This document shows positions 51,823 through 60,943 of a DNA stretch of 64,000 nucleotides, piece by piece; position 1 is the stretch's first letter; the number at the start of each line of letters is the position of its first letter. The stretch spans positions 186,001 through 250,000 of the forward strand of contig CAVVPD010000007.1 in the NCBI GenBank assembly GCA_963750045.1, written 5' to 3'. The DNA is from DASUAS01 sp963750045. Its GTDB lineage: Bacteria > Actinomycetota > Acidimicrobiia > IMCC26256 > DASPTH01. The position numbers and the translations under genes are program-made. The notes beneath the pieces were generated by a model. That model was given only the letters and a program-made list of their open reading frames with translations, was not told the DNA's origin and ran no database searches.

Positions 51823-52974
51823 ATGAGTCAAACTGCTGGCATCGCCGTCGCCGACCGCGGCGGTGTCGTACCCCGCACGTTCGCGTGGAGCGGTGAACCG
51901 CTCGGGGAGCGCCTCCGCTGGTTCGCCGACGGCCTGCGTACCGTCATGCTCGAGCAGGGGTACACCGAGGTCGCCGCACCGGGCCCCGACGTCGCCGTCG
52001 TGCTGCACTTCGTGGACCCCGCGGCCGCGAAGCCCTACCGCCGCAAGAACGCACCGACGTTCGTCGTCGCGCTCGCCGAGCTCGACGCGCCCCCTGACGA
52101 CATGCTGCGCACCGGGTACCCGCTCCTCGTCCGCGGGTTGGCGAACCTGACCATCATGGTCAGCCCGACCGCGAGCGGGTCGATCGCGCAGTTCGTCACG
52201 CTCGAGCAGGGGATGTATGCGATCGACACCGGCGACGACGACGCTGAGTTCTTCACCAGCGTGTTCGCGCGCGTCGAGCCGCTGGCGTCCTCGCGACTCG
52301 TGATCGGGAACGAGTTCACCACGGACCTTCCCGATGAGCTGCGCGACGGCGACGGCGTCACCCGCCAGATCACGCGTGCCGGTCGGCGTCTCGCCGCGCT
52401 CGATCTGCTCCCCGCCGCCTTCCCCATCGAAGAGATCCTCTCGGAACGCGACCTGCGACACGTGAAGCTGCTGTACGGCATCGGCGGGCTGAGCTACGGC
52501 AACGTGAGCGCGCGTCGAGTCGTGCCCGACGCCGAGCCCCAGCCGCAGTACTGGATGAGCGCGAGCGGCGTCGACAAGTCCGCGCTCTACGAGATCGGGC
52601 GCGACATCCTGCTCGTGAACGGTTACGACGAAGCGCGCGACATCATGCTGCTCAGCGTGCCTGACGGCGTCGAGCCGCGTCGCGTCTCGGTCGACGCCAT
52701 CGAGCACTGGATGATCTACCGCGACCATCCCGCCGTGGGCGCGATCCTCCATGTGCACGCGTGGATCGAGGGCACCATCGCCACCGAGATCAACTATCCC
52801 TGCGGCACCGTCGAGCTCGCCGAGTCGGTTGCCGAGCTCGTCCGTCGTGCGCCGGATCCGTCACGCGCGGTCGTCGGCCAGCGCAACCACGGTCTGACCA
52901 TCACCGGCCACACCCTCGACGAGATCTTCGAGCGCATCGACGGCCGCATCGTGCGCAAGGTGCCGATGGACTGA
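51823..52974 (+). CDS. Class II aldolase/adducin domain protein with long N-terminal extension
   Basis: 383 residues from the ATG at 51823; a GTG four codons earlier (51811) has the better-placed gaggag RBS. Residues 1-195 form a separate alpha/beta region not recognised (A-V-V-L-H-F-V-D-P; T-I-M-V-S-P-T-A-S-G-S). Residues 200-383 are the class II aldolase fold: G-L-S-Y-G-N-V-S-A-R, W-M-S-A-S-G-V-D-K, G-A-I-L-H-V-H-A-W (zinc His pair) and Q-R-N-H-G-L-T-I-T-G. Likely zinc-dependent; substrate unknown. Confidence 0.75.
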   Translation: MSQTAGIAVADRGGVVPRTFAWSGEPLGERLRWFADGLRTVMLEQGYTEVAAPGPDVAVVLHFVDPAAAKPYRRKNAPTFVVALAELDAPPDDMLRTGYPLLVRGLANLTIMVSPTASGSIAQFVTLEQGMYAIDTGDDDAEFFTSVFARVEPLASSRLVIGNEFTTDLPDELRDGDGVTRQITRAGRRLAALDLLPAAFPIEEILSERDLRHVKLLYGIGGLSYGNVSARRVVPDAEPQPQYWMSASGVDKSALYEIGRDILLVNGYDEARDIMLLSVPDGVEPRRVSVDAIEHWMIYRDHPAVGAILHVHAWIEGTIATEINYPCGTVELAESVAELVRRAPDPSRAVVGQRNHGLTITGHTLDEIFERIDGRIVRKVPMD

Positions 52975-52975
52975 G

Positions 52976-53878
52976 CTAGCGCGCCCAGGCCTGCTCGAGC
53001 GCGGCGATCGTCCACACCGATGCGCGCACCGACCCGTCGGGGGTGAGGTGCACGAGATCGTCGTTCCGCACGACGTGGAGCGAGCCGTCGTACCAGAGCG
53101 CGTGCTGCCAGCGATCCGCAGTGTCGGCGAGCGCCTGCCACCAGTCGGCGGCCACCACTCCTTCCGACCCCGGGTAGCGGCGGTCGGCCCACGTGAGGAC
53201 GGTGGCCGTCGTGGTCTTCGTGGCGAAGCTCGTGTCGTTCGGGTCGGTCGGCACCGGCGGCGGCGGCGAAACCGCCCAGATCACGTACAGACCGCGAGCC
53301 GTGGCTGTGCGCATGAGGTCGCGGGCCACGGCCTGCCACTGCTGGAAGTAGTCACGCGAGCCGTACACCACCGGGCCGTTGGGTACGCACGAGGCGCACG
53401 CACCGGCCCACTCGAACACCACGGTGTCGACGTCGGGGTGCGCGGCGAGTTGCTGCGCGAAGTACTCCGGAGACGGGAGGCCGTCCATGAGGTCGAGGAG
53501 CCCCGACGCCGCGATCGTTCCCGAGGAGACGGTGGCGTCGATCCCGCGGAACGCGAGGATGGTCGGCAACGACCACACGACCTGACCGGCGAGGGAGTCG
53601 CCCATCACCAGGATCGAGTGGTGGCCGGGCGCGACGGTGCCGACGGGCGGCCAGGGATTTCCCGCCGCCACACCCTCGGGCGGGGGCGTCGCCGTCGTGG
53701 TCGTGGGCGCCACGGTGGTCGTGGTGGGCGCGCTCGGGGCGGGCGCCGCGGGCGTCGAGGTCGACGGGCTCACCTGGGGTCCCGCGTCCGCACCGCATCC
53801 CGCCCCGAGGACGGCCAACGAACCGAGGAGGGCGATCAGCCCGATGGTCGCACCACGGTGCACCGGCTCAACCGCCAC
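52976..53878 (-). CDS. Secreted SGNH-hydrolase-like lipoprotein
   Basis: 300 residues. Signal helix (G-L-I-A-L-L-G-S-L-A-V-L-G-A-G-C) with a weak lipobox, then a Pro/Thr linker, then an SGNH fold: V-M-G-D-S-L-A-G-Q (block I Ser) and V-H-L-T-P-D-G-S (block V His). The block III Asn is replaced by W-A-G-A. Its start overlaps the end of the acyltransferase gene by 11 bp, so the two are co-translated. Probably acts on acylated surface glycan outside the membrane. Confidence 0.75.
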   Translation of the reverse strand: MAVEPVHRGATIGLIALLGSLAVLGAGCGADAGPQVSPSTSTPAAPAPSAPTTTTVAPTTTTATPPPEGVAAGNPWPPVGTVAPGHHSILVMGDSLAGQVVWSLPTILAFRGIDATVSSGTIAASGLLDLMDGLPSPEYFAQQLAAHPDVDTVVFEWAGACASCVPNGPVVYGSRDYFQQWQAVARDLMRTATARGLYVIWAVSPPPPVPTDPNDTSFATKTTTATVLTWADRRYPGSEGVVAADWWQALADTADRWQHALWYDGSLHVVRNDDLVHLTPDGSVRASVWTIAALEQAWAR

Positions 53879-55865
53879 CGGCGCCCGGAGTCGCGGCGGG
53901 GGCGGCTGCCGCCGCCGCGGCCCGGCGCACCGCGGTGGCGACGACGGGCGCGACCCGGTCGGCGCCCGCGCCGTCGAAATGCGCGCCGTCGGGACGCACC
54001 GCGGGATCGGAGACGCCCTTCGGGCAGAGCACGGAGTCGAGATCGAGCAGCCGGGTTCCGTGCGCGAGGGCCGCCCGGTGCCACGCGTCGATGATCGCGT
54101 TGCGGATCGCCGGATCCATGCGTGACGGGATCTGCGGATCGGTGCCCACGAGCTGGCTCTCCCCGAAGCACGGTGGCTTCACCGCGACCACTTCGGCTCC
54201 CTGGGCACCCAGGGTCTCGAAGAGCTTCGAGACGTCGCGGTCGTAGACGGCACTCCAGGCCGGGTCGCCGGGGCGCAGGGTACCCCCGCTCGGGAGCACG
54301 ACGTCGAACACGTCCCAGGCGCCCGCCATCACGACTACCGCGTCGGGCCGGAACGTGGCGATGTCGGCCGCCCACTCACGTTGCCAGAACCCGGCGCCGC
54401 CGCACTTGTTGGCGACACGGTTGCCGTCGATGAGGAACGTCGGCGCGCTGATGATCGAGCAGCCGAGGATGGCCCGGTTCCACACCACCATCCCGGGCTG
54501 CGCCGAGACTCCGTACACACCGGGATCGGCGTGGACGCCCTGGGCGAGCGTGGCGGCCTGCGAGTCGCCGACGACGAGCACCTTGAGCGGCACCGTCGCA
54601 GCCCGCTTCGAGACCACGGGCGGGCCACCGCGGTCCGCCACCTGCCCGATGTTCCCGCTCAGCGCGGGCTCGGCCCCCACGGTCGCCGCGAACACCCCGA
54701 CCGACAACGCGATGACCACGCCGACGGTGGCGACGCGTGCGAAGCGGGGCGAGTGGAGCCGCGCTCCCCGTCGGATCGGCTCGTCGACGAGCACGTGGGT
54801 GCCCCACGAGAGGAGCACCACGACGCCCAGACGGACCGCGAGCAGGGTGAGGCCGCTCATCCCCGTGCGCGCCGGCGTGACGACGAGGTAGGTGGGCCAG
54901 TGCCAGAGATACATCTCGTACGAGATGCCGCCCACCCAGCGCATCGGTGCCAGCGCGAGGCCCCAGCCGAGCACACCGGGCGCGGGCTGCACCAACCGCC
55001 AGAGCACGACGCTGGTGGCGACCGAATACCCGAACAACCCGTAGCGCCCGTAGAAGAAGTCGTGCACGGCCGTCTGGTCCGTGAGGAACCACGGCACGAC
55101 CACGACCGCGAGGCAGAGCGGCGCCGCGATGGCGAGCAGGGCGCGCCCGAGTCGCGACCGCAGTGGACCGTGGATCATGACGATCACCGCCAGCACCGCG
55201 CCCATCAGCATCGCCTGGGCGCGGGTGTCGGTGCCGTAGTAGACGCGCGACGGATCGCCGCCCGGCTGGTACAACGCGACCATCCACATCGCCGACGCGA
55301 TCGACCCGAGGAGGGCGACGACGCCGACCGCGATGATGGCGCCCCTCGGGCTCGAGCGCCGCCGGGCCACCCAGAGCACGGCGAGGACGATCAGCGGCCA
55401 GAACAGGTAGAACTGCTCCTCGACGGCGAGCGACCACAGGTGCAGCACAGGCGACGGCGTCGTGAAGGCCCCGAAGTACGACTGGCCCGACGCGATGAAG
55501 TGCCAGTTGACCACGTAGAAGAGCGACGAGATGACGTCGGCGCGCACCGTGTCCAGGCCGATCGACGGCGCCAGGAACGCGGCGTACACCAGCACGGCAC
55601 CGAGCACGACGAAGAGCGCCGGGAGCAACCGGCACGCCCGGCGCGCCCAGAAGTTGGCGAGGGCGATGCGCTCGGTGCGGTTCCACTCGCGCAACAGGAT
55701 CCCGGTGATGAGGAACCCGGAGAGCACGAAGAACGTGTCCAGCGACAGCACGCCACCGGCGGTGAAGTAGCCGGCGTGCACGGAGATCGCGAACCAGATG
55801 CTGAACCCCCGCCAGCCGTCGAGGGCGGGCCAGTGTTGGCGGGTGGCAGGTTGCGGGGCGGTCAC
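53868..55865 (-). CDS. OafA/YrhL-type acyltransferase with C-terminal SGNH domain
   Basis: 665 residues. Residues 10-400 are the ten-helix acyltransferase-3 domain (L-D-G-W-R-G-F-S-I-W-F; F-V-L-S-G-F-L-I-T-G-I-L-L; H-L-W-S-L-A-V-E-E-Q-F-Y-L-F-W-P). Residues 430-640 are an extracytoplasmic SGNH domain with V-V-G-D-S-Q-A-A-T (Ser) and D-G-A-H-F-D-G-A-G (Asp, His). This architecture O-acylates secreted polysaccharide or peptidoglycan. Operon with the SGNH lipoprotein. Confidence 0.9.
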   Translation of the reverse strand: MTAPQPATRQHWPALDGWRGFSIWFAISVHAGYFTAGGVLSLDTFFVLSGFLITGILLREWNRTERIALANFWARRACRLLPALFVVLGAVLVYAAFLAPSIGLDTVRADVISSLFYVVNWHFIASGQSYFGAFTTPSPVLHLWSLAVEEQFYLFWPLIVLAVLWVARRRSSPRGAIIAVGVVALLGSIASAMWMVALYQPGGDPSRVYYGTDTRAQAMLMGAVLAVIVMIHGPLRSRLGRALLAIAAPLCLAVVVVPWFLTDQTAVHDFFYGRYGLFGYSVATSVVLWRLVQPAPGVLGWGLALAPMRWVGGISYEMYLWHWPTYLVVTPARTGMSGLTLLAVRLGVVVLLSWGTHVLVDEPIRRGARLHSPRFARVATVGVVIALSVGVFAATVGAEPALSGNIGQVADRGGPPVVSKRAATVPLKVLVVGDSQAATLAQGVHADPGVYGVSAQPGMVVWNRAILGCSIISAPTFLIDGNRVANKCGGAGFWQREWAADIATFRPDAVVVMAGAWDVFDVVLPSGGTLRPGDPAWSAVYDRDVSKLFETLGAQGAEVVAVKPPCFGESQLVGTDPQIPSRMDPAIRNAIIDAWHRAALAHGTRLLDLDSVLCPKGVSDPAVRPDGAHFDGAGADRVAPVVATAVRRAAAAAAAPAATPGAGGG

Positions 55866-55919
55866 GGGGCATCCTGCCGGTCAGAGCGGCGCAAGGGACG
55901 TCGAAGGGTACGAGCTGGA

Positions 55920-55983
55920 GGCCCTGCCGTCGCGCACGCCCATCGGCCCAGGTTGGCCGACCTCCGGGCGTCGTGGCAGGGCC
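55920..55983. repeat. Nested inverted repeat in the gatB-acyltransferase gap
   Basis: Three nested complementary arms lie in the 135-bp gap: ggccctgcc/ggcagggcc (55920-55928 with 55975-55983), acgccc/gggcgt (55936-55941 with 55966-55971) and tcggcc/ggccga (55943-55948 with 55955-55960). They would fold into one 64-nt hairpin. There is no T-tract. It may terminate gatB transcription or be a structured leader of the acyltransferase gene. Confidence 0.5.
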
Positions 55984-56000
55984 GAAAGCCCCGTCGCCGC

Positions 56001-57475
56001 TCAGGCCTGCAGGCGTTCGTCGAGGAGTCGACCGACCACCTGGGGGTTGCCCTGCCCGGCCAGCGCCTTCATCGCCTCACCCATGAGGAAGCCGCGCTTC
56101 TTCTTGCGGACCTTGTCGTCGCCGGAGCGCCACTCCGTGACCGCGTCGGCGTTGACGGCCAGCACCCCGTCGAGCACCCGACCGACTTCGCCGGCGTCGC
56201 TCACCTGCGACAGCCCCCGCTCCTCGACGACCTGCTTCGGTCGCTTCGGCAGGGTGAGGCATTCACCCAGCACGTCCTTGGCCTGGCTGCGGGAGATCAG
56301 CCCGGCATCGACGAGCCCCACGAGCTCCGCGAGACCGTCCGGAGCGAGCGGCAGCACCGCCGGGGACAACCCGGACTCGTTGAGGTGCCCCAGCACCTCG
56401 CCGTTCGCCCAGTTGACGACGTCCTTCGGCGTCCCGCCGTCGAGCGCCGCCACCGCGGCCTCTGCGTACTCGGCGAGGCCCGGTGTCGCGACCAGGACCC
56501 GGGCCTCGGACTCGCCGATCCCCACGCGTGCTGCAGTCGGGCGCGGCGGGCGGCCGGCAGCTCGGGCATGGACGCCTTCACGCGTTCCCGCATCTCCGCG
56601 GTCGGCGCGACCGGCACGAGATCGGGCTCCGGGAAGTAGCGGTAGTCCGACGAGCCTTCCTTGCTGCGCATCGAATGGGTACGGCCGTCGGCTTCGTCCC
56701 AGTGCCGGGTCTCTTGCACCAGCCGTTCGCCCGCTTCGATCGCGGTGATCTGGCGTTCGATCTCGTAGTCGATCGCGCGTCCGAGCGACCGGAGCGAGTT
56801 CATGTTCTTGACCTCGACCTTCACACCGAGCTCTGACGTGCCGACCGGTCGCACCGAGACGTTGGCGTCGACGCGCATCGACCCCTCTTCCATCTTCACG
56901 TCGGACACGCCGATGGTCTGGAGCACCGACCGCAGCTCCGACACGTAGGCGCGCGCCTGCTCGGCGCTGCGGATGTCGGGACGGCTCACGATCTCCATGA
57001 GTGGCACCCCGGCGCGGTTGTAGTCGACGAGCGAGTGGTCAGCCTCGTGGATACGACCCCCGCCGCCCACGTGGACGGTCTTCCCCGTGTCCTCCTCGAG
57101 GTGCGCCCGCTCGATGCCGATGCGGGCGCCGTCGACCTCGATCCACCCGTCGACGGTGATGGGCTCGTCGTACTGGGAGACCTGGTAGTCCTTCGGCATG
57201 TCGGGATAGAAGTAGTTCTTCCGCGAGAAGGTCGATTCCTCGGGCACCCGCAGGTGCACCGCCTCGGCGAAGCGCAACGCGAACTCCACCGTGCGCTCGT
57301 TCAGCACCGGGAGCGAGCCGGGGAGCCCCAGGCAGACCGGGCACACGTGGGTGTTCGGCTCTGCCCCGAACTCGTTCGGGCACCCGCAGAACAGCTTGGT
57401 CGCGGTGGAGAGCTCGCAGTGCACCTCGAGCCCCATCACCGCTTCGTACTCCGTCGACCGGTCGGTCGCGGTCAT
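56001..57475 (-). CDS. gatB: Aspartyl/glutamyl-tRNA amidotransferase subunit B, frameshifted
   Basis: Binds misacylated tRNA and the ammonia channel in the GatCAB transamidosome. ATG at 57475 overlaps the gatA stop (ATGA). Motifs: G-L-E-V-H-C-E-L, N-T-H-V-C-P-V-C-L-G-L-P-G, Y-F-Y-P-D-M-P-K-D-Y-Q-V-S-Q-Y-D-E-P, D-Y-N-R-A-G-V-P-L-M-E-I-V-S and S-D-Y-R-Y-F-P-E-P-D. Near 56527 (G4 run) one base shifts the frame; the YqeY-like tail domain continues to 56001. About 490 residues in total, as expected. Confidence 0.92.
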
Positions 57476-58902
57476 GGCGCCGCTTCCTCCAGGACGCGTG
57501 CCACGCGGAACATCACCGGCTCGCCCAACGCGGGCGCCAGCACCTGCACCCCGATCGGCAGTCCTCCCTCGCCGGTGCCGTAGGGCACGCTGATCGCCGC
57601 GTGCCCGGCCAGATTCGTGGGGATGGTGCACACGTCGGAGAGGTACATGGCGAGCGGGTCAGCCGACTTGGCGCCGAGCTCGAACGCCACCGTCGGCGAC
57701 GTGGGCGACAGCAACGCGTCGTACTGCTCGTAGGCGCGAGCGAAGTCACGGATGATCAGCGTGCGCACACGCTGGGCCTGGCCGTAGAACGCGTCGTAGT
57801 AGCCGGCCGACAACGCGTAGGTACCGAGCATGATGCGCCGTTTCACCTCGGGTCCGAACCCCGCGTCGCGGGTGCGGGCGTTCATGGCGGCCACGTCGTC
57901 GCCGTCGACCCGGAGGCCGTAGCGCACACCGTCGTACCGGGCGAGGTTCGACGAGGCTTCCGCCGGCGCGATCACGTAGTACGCCGACAATCCGTAGCGC
58001 ACGCTCGGCACGCTGACCCGGTCGACGGTGGCCCCCGCCTTCTCCAGCGCGCGCGCCGCATCCTCGACGGCGCTCAGCACCTCGGGTTGGAAGCCGTCGC
58101 CTTCCACGAGCTCGTCGACGACGGCGATCCGAAGACCGTCGACCCCCCGCTCGACCACGGGCCCGACCGGCTCGTAGGGCGACGGGATCGACGTGGAGTC
58201 GAGCGGGTCGTGGCCGGCGATGGCGTCGAGCAGGAGCGCGGCGTCGGTGACGGTGGTCGCGAACGGTCCGATCTGGTCGAGCGAGCTGGCGAACGCGATC
58301 AGCCCGTAGCGCGACACCAACCCGTAGGTGGGCTTGACGCCCACGACACCGCACAGCGCGGCCGGCTGGCGGATCGAGCCACCGGTGTCGGAGCCGAGAC
58401 CCAACGGCGCGTATCCCGCCGCCACCGCCGCGGCCGAGCCGCCGCTCGATCCTCCCGGCACCCGCGACGGGTCGCGCGGATTCCGCGTGGGCCCGAACGC
58501 CGAGTTCTCGGTGGATGAGCCCATCGCGAACTCGTCGAGGTTGGTCTTCGCCACCGGTACCGCGCCGGCGGCCAGCACCCGTTCCACCACGGTCGCGGTG
58601 TACGGCGGGCGCCAGCCGTCGAGGATCTTCGAGGAGCACGTGGTCGGTACGCCCCGCGTGCAGAGGTTGTCCTTGAGCACGATCGGCACACCGCCCAGCG
58701 GGCCGGGATCCTCGCCGCGTGCGACGGCGGCGTCGACGGCATCGGCCGCGGCGCGAGCGGCGTCGTCGGTGACGAGGTTGCAGGCGTGCAACTCGCCGTC
58801 GCGGGCTTCGACGACCGCCAAGTGCTCGTCCAGCGATTCGCGAGCACTCCGCGCACCGGCCCGGATCGACGCCGCCAGCTCGAGCGCGCTCACTCGCGTC
58901 AT
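57472..58902 (-). CDS. gatA: Aspartyl/glutamyl-tRNA amidotransferase subunit A
   Basis: Glutaminase subunit of GatCAB. ATG at 58902 (M-T-R-V-S-A-L-E-L-A), overlapping the gatC stop. 476 residues. Amidase triad: P-I-V-L-K-D-N (Lys), P-G-G-S-S-G-G-S-A-A (cis-Ser), S-D-T-G-G-S-I-R-Q-P-A (nucleophile Ser). Y-G-L-V-S-R-Y-G-L-I-A-F-A-S-S-L-D-Q is strongly GatA-specific. Intact. Confidence 0.95.
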   Translation of the reverse strand: MTRVSALELAASIRAGARSARESLDEHLAVVEARDGELHACNLVTDDAARAAADAVDAAVARGEDPGPLGGVPIVLKDNLCTRGVPTTCSSKILDGWRPPYTATVVERVLAAGAVPVAKTNLDEFAMGSSTENSAFGPTRNPRDPSRVPGGSSGGSAAAVAAGYAPLGLGSDTGGSIRQPAALCGVVGVKPTYGLVSRYGLIAFASSLDQIGPFATTVTDAALLLDAIAGHDPLDSTSIPSPYEPVGPVVERGVDGLRIAVVDELVEGDGFQPEVLSAVEDAARALEKAGATVDRVSVPSVRYGLSAYYVIAPAEASSNLARYDGVRYGLRVDGDDVAAMNARTRDAGFGPEVKRRIMLGTYALSAGYYDAFYGQAQRVRTLIIRDFARAYEQYDALLSPTSPTVAFELGAKSADPLAMYLSDVCTIPTNLAGHAAISVPYGTGEGGLPIGVQVLAPALGEPVMFRVARVLEEAAP

Positions 58903-59196
58903 GGCGCGTCGAGGATGCGCGGCACCCGGAAGCGGCCGTCTTCCGTCGCCGGTGCCATTGCCAGGACTTCGTCGCGCGGGAGGCTGGGGCGCACTTTGTC
59001 GGCTCGGAGCACGTTGACCATCGGCAGGGGATGCGCGGTGGGAGGCACGTCGCGCGGTCTCGAGCGCCGCGACCCGCGCCGAGTGGTCGAGAATCGCCCC
59101 GAGCTGCTCGGTGAAGTGCTCGATCTCGTCGTCCGTGAGCGCGAGGCGGGCGAGGTGCGCGACGTGCTCAACGTCGGCTCGCGTCAAACGGGACAT
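58899..59196 (-). CDS. gatC: Aspartyl/glutamyl-tRNA amidotransferase subunit C, frameshifted
   Basis: Small clamp subunit, about 98 residues. The first half (V-E-H-V-A-H-L-A-R-L-A-L-T-D-D-E-I) is in the frame that later becomes gatA, creating a false gatC-gatA fusion. A one-base shift near 59055 restores the true end: P-M-V-N-V-L-R-A-D, then L-P-R-D-E-V-L and G-R-F-R-V-P-R-I. ATGA overlap with gatA. First gene of gatCAB. Confidence 0.88.
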
Positions 59197-59240
59197 GGGT
59201 TCGAGTCTAGGAGTCGCACCCCCTTGGCTACGATGCCACC

Positions 59241-59642
59241 GTGGCGACCTACCAGTTCCTCTCCGACGACTGGCTCGTCGCGGTCCGTGCGATCGTCGAC
59301 GCGCAGCACGTGGAGATCCCGCCGCACGCGGAGCTCACCATGAACCTCGTGGTGTCCGAGACGCCCTTCGGCGACGACCGTCGCCTGCACATCGGGACGC
59401 GCGACGGTCGGGCCGACTGGGGCGCCGGTCACCACGACGACGCCGACCTCACGCTCACGACCGACTACGCGACCGCCTACGAGATCTTCATGAGCGGCAA
59501 CCCACAGGCCGGAATGCAGGCGTTCATGGACGGGAAGGTGAAGGTCCAGGGTGACCTCACCAAGCTGATGGCGGCCCAGGTGGCCGGTACCGGCCCCGGC
59601 GCGCCGGGCCTCGCCGACGCGTTGTCGGAGATCACGGAGTGA
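59241..59642 (+). CDS. SCP2 sterol-carrier domain protein
   Basis: 133 residues from the GTG at 59241. The SCP2 fold is suggested by A-D-L-T-L-T-T-D-Y-A-T-A-Y-E-I-F followed by G-N-P-Q-A-G-M-Q-A-F-M-D-G-K-V-K-V-Q-G-D-L-T near the end. Such stand-alone domains bind hydrophobic acyl or sterol ligands. Divergent from gatC by 44 bp; the 3' end overlaps the next minus-strand frame. Confidence 0.85.
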   Translation: MATYQFLSDDWLVAVRAIVDAQHVEIPPHAELTMNLVVSETPFGDDRRLHIGTRDGRADWGAGHHDDADLTLTTDYATAYEIFMSGNPQAGMQAFMDGKVKVQGDLTKLMAAQVAGTGPGAPGLADALSEITE

Positions 59643-59908
59643 CGGGCGCCGGCGTCTCGGCGCCGGCCGCAGCCTCCGAGAACCAGGCCGGCTCCAGGAC
59701 GCGCGCCGGGTCGTGAACGACGACCTCCGCGGCGGCGCGGGCGACGACGTGCGGTCCGGGTCGCCCGATCGCACGGCCGTAGCCACTCGCAGGCCGGCAC
59801 GGGCCCGGTCTCGAGGTCGCGCCGTGCGCGGGTCGCCGCATCGAACCCTCCCAGCTCCAGGAGGCCTCGAGCCTCCGCCCACGCAGTAGACGCCGACGCG
59901 CACGGCAC
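59632..59908 (-). CDS. Hypothetical small protein, probably frameshifted
   Basis: Two partial frames cover this stretch: from 59908 A-E-A-R-G-L-L-E-L-G-G-F-D-A-A-T-R-A, and, after a shift near 59770, H-V-V-A-R-A-A-A-E-V-V-V-H-D-P-A-R ending at 59632. Joined, they give about 90 residues. I do not recognise a family. It overlaps the convergent SCP2 gene by 11 bp and follows the SDR gene directly. Confidence 0.35.
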
Positions 59909-59920
59909 GTCACGCGCTCG

Positions 59921-60862
59921 TCAGCTGCCGGGGTTCGTGCCCTTGATCGAGGGGAAGCCCATGAACCCCGGTTCGACGGGAAGCGTCGAGGCCAGGTCGC
60001 CCGCCCGGGCCGCGAGGCCGTCGATGGTCCAGCGGTCCGACTGCTCGATCGCTTCGGCCAGCAGCCAGGTCTGGACGCGCTGGACCATGCCACCGAAGAC
60101 GACGAAGGTCTCGCCGCTGAACGGGCAGTCGGCGGTCGAGAGGTACGCGACCATCGGCGACACGTTGGCCGGGTCGAACGCGTCGAAGGTCTCGGGATCC
60201 TCGGGCGCGGCCATGGCCTCGCCGACGCCCGGCGTCGACAGCGTGAGCCGGGTGCGGGCCGCGGGCGCGATCGCGTTCGACCGCACGCCGTAGCGCACCA
60301 GCTCCTTCGCCATCACCTGCGACAACGTGGCGATGCCCGACTTGGCGGAGTTGTAGTTGGCCTGGCCCGGGTTCGCGAACAGACCCGAGGTCGACGTGGT
60401 GTTCACGATCGCCGCGTTCACGTCCTTCCCCGCCTTGGTCTGCTCGCGCCAGTACGCCGCCGCGTGATGAGAGGGCGCGAAGTGACCCTTCAGATGCACG
60501 TCGATCACGACGTCCCACTCCGCTTCGGTCATGTTGACGACCACCCGGTCACGCAGGATGCCGGCGTTGTTGACGAGCACGTGGAGATCGCCGAAGGTCT
60601 CGACGGCCTGGTCGACGAGCCGCTCGGCGCCCTCCCAGTCGGCGACGTTGTCGCCGTTGACGATCGCGTCGCCACCCATCGCCTTGATGTCCTCGACCGT
60701 CTGCTGCGCGGGTGTGAGGTCGGCACCGCCGCCCTGCTGGTCGCCGCCGAGGTCGTTGACGACGACCTTGGCCCCTTCCCGTGCGAACAGCAGCGCATGC
60801 TCCCGCCCGAGGCCGCGCCCCGCTCCGGTGATGATCGCCACCCGACCGTCCAGTGCACCCAT
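59921..60862 (-). CDS. SDR-family hydroxyacyl-CoA-type dehydrogenase
   Basis: 313 residues. I-I-T-G-A-G-R-G-L-G-R-E-H-A, V-V-N-D-L-G-G-D (NAD-type Asp), N-N-A-G-I-L-R-D-R, N-T-T-S-T-S-G-L-F-A-N-P-G-Q-A-N-Y-N-S-A-K-S-G (Ser, Tyr and Lys). The long insert after D-L-G-G-D and the P-G-Q-A-N-Y motif resemble peroxisomal multifunctional enzyme type 2 dehydrogenases and mycobacterial relatives acting on 3-hydroxyacyl-CoA. Substrate inferred from family only. Confidence 0.88.
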   Translation of the reverse strand: MGALDGRVAIITGAGRGLGREHALLFAREGAKVVVNDLGGDQQGGGADLTPAQQTVEDIKAMGGDAIVNGDNVADWEGAERLVDQAVETFGDLHVLVNNAGILRDRVVVNMTEAEWDVVIDVHLKGHFAPSHHAAAYWREQTKAGKDVNAAIVNTTSTSGLFANPGQANYNSAKSGIATLSQVMAKELVRYGVRSNAIAPAARTRLTLSTPGVGEAMAAPEDPETFDAFDPANVSPMVAYLSTADCPFSGETFVVFGGMVQRVQTWLLAEAIEQSDRWTIDGLAARAGDLASTLPVEPGFMGFPSIKGTNPGS

Positions 60863-60943
60863 TGCTCGTTCCCCCTCGTCGCTGACGGCGGGAGAATAGA
60901 GGGCGAAGCGGTCGGACGGACAGCCGGCCGCCGAACGGGCGCG

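Noticed and set aside
57472..59196. A gatC-gatA fusion protein
   Set aside because: The middle part between the GatC N-terminus and GatA Met is not GatC-like, and the correct GatC end is in another frame ending at the usual ATGA overlap.
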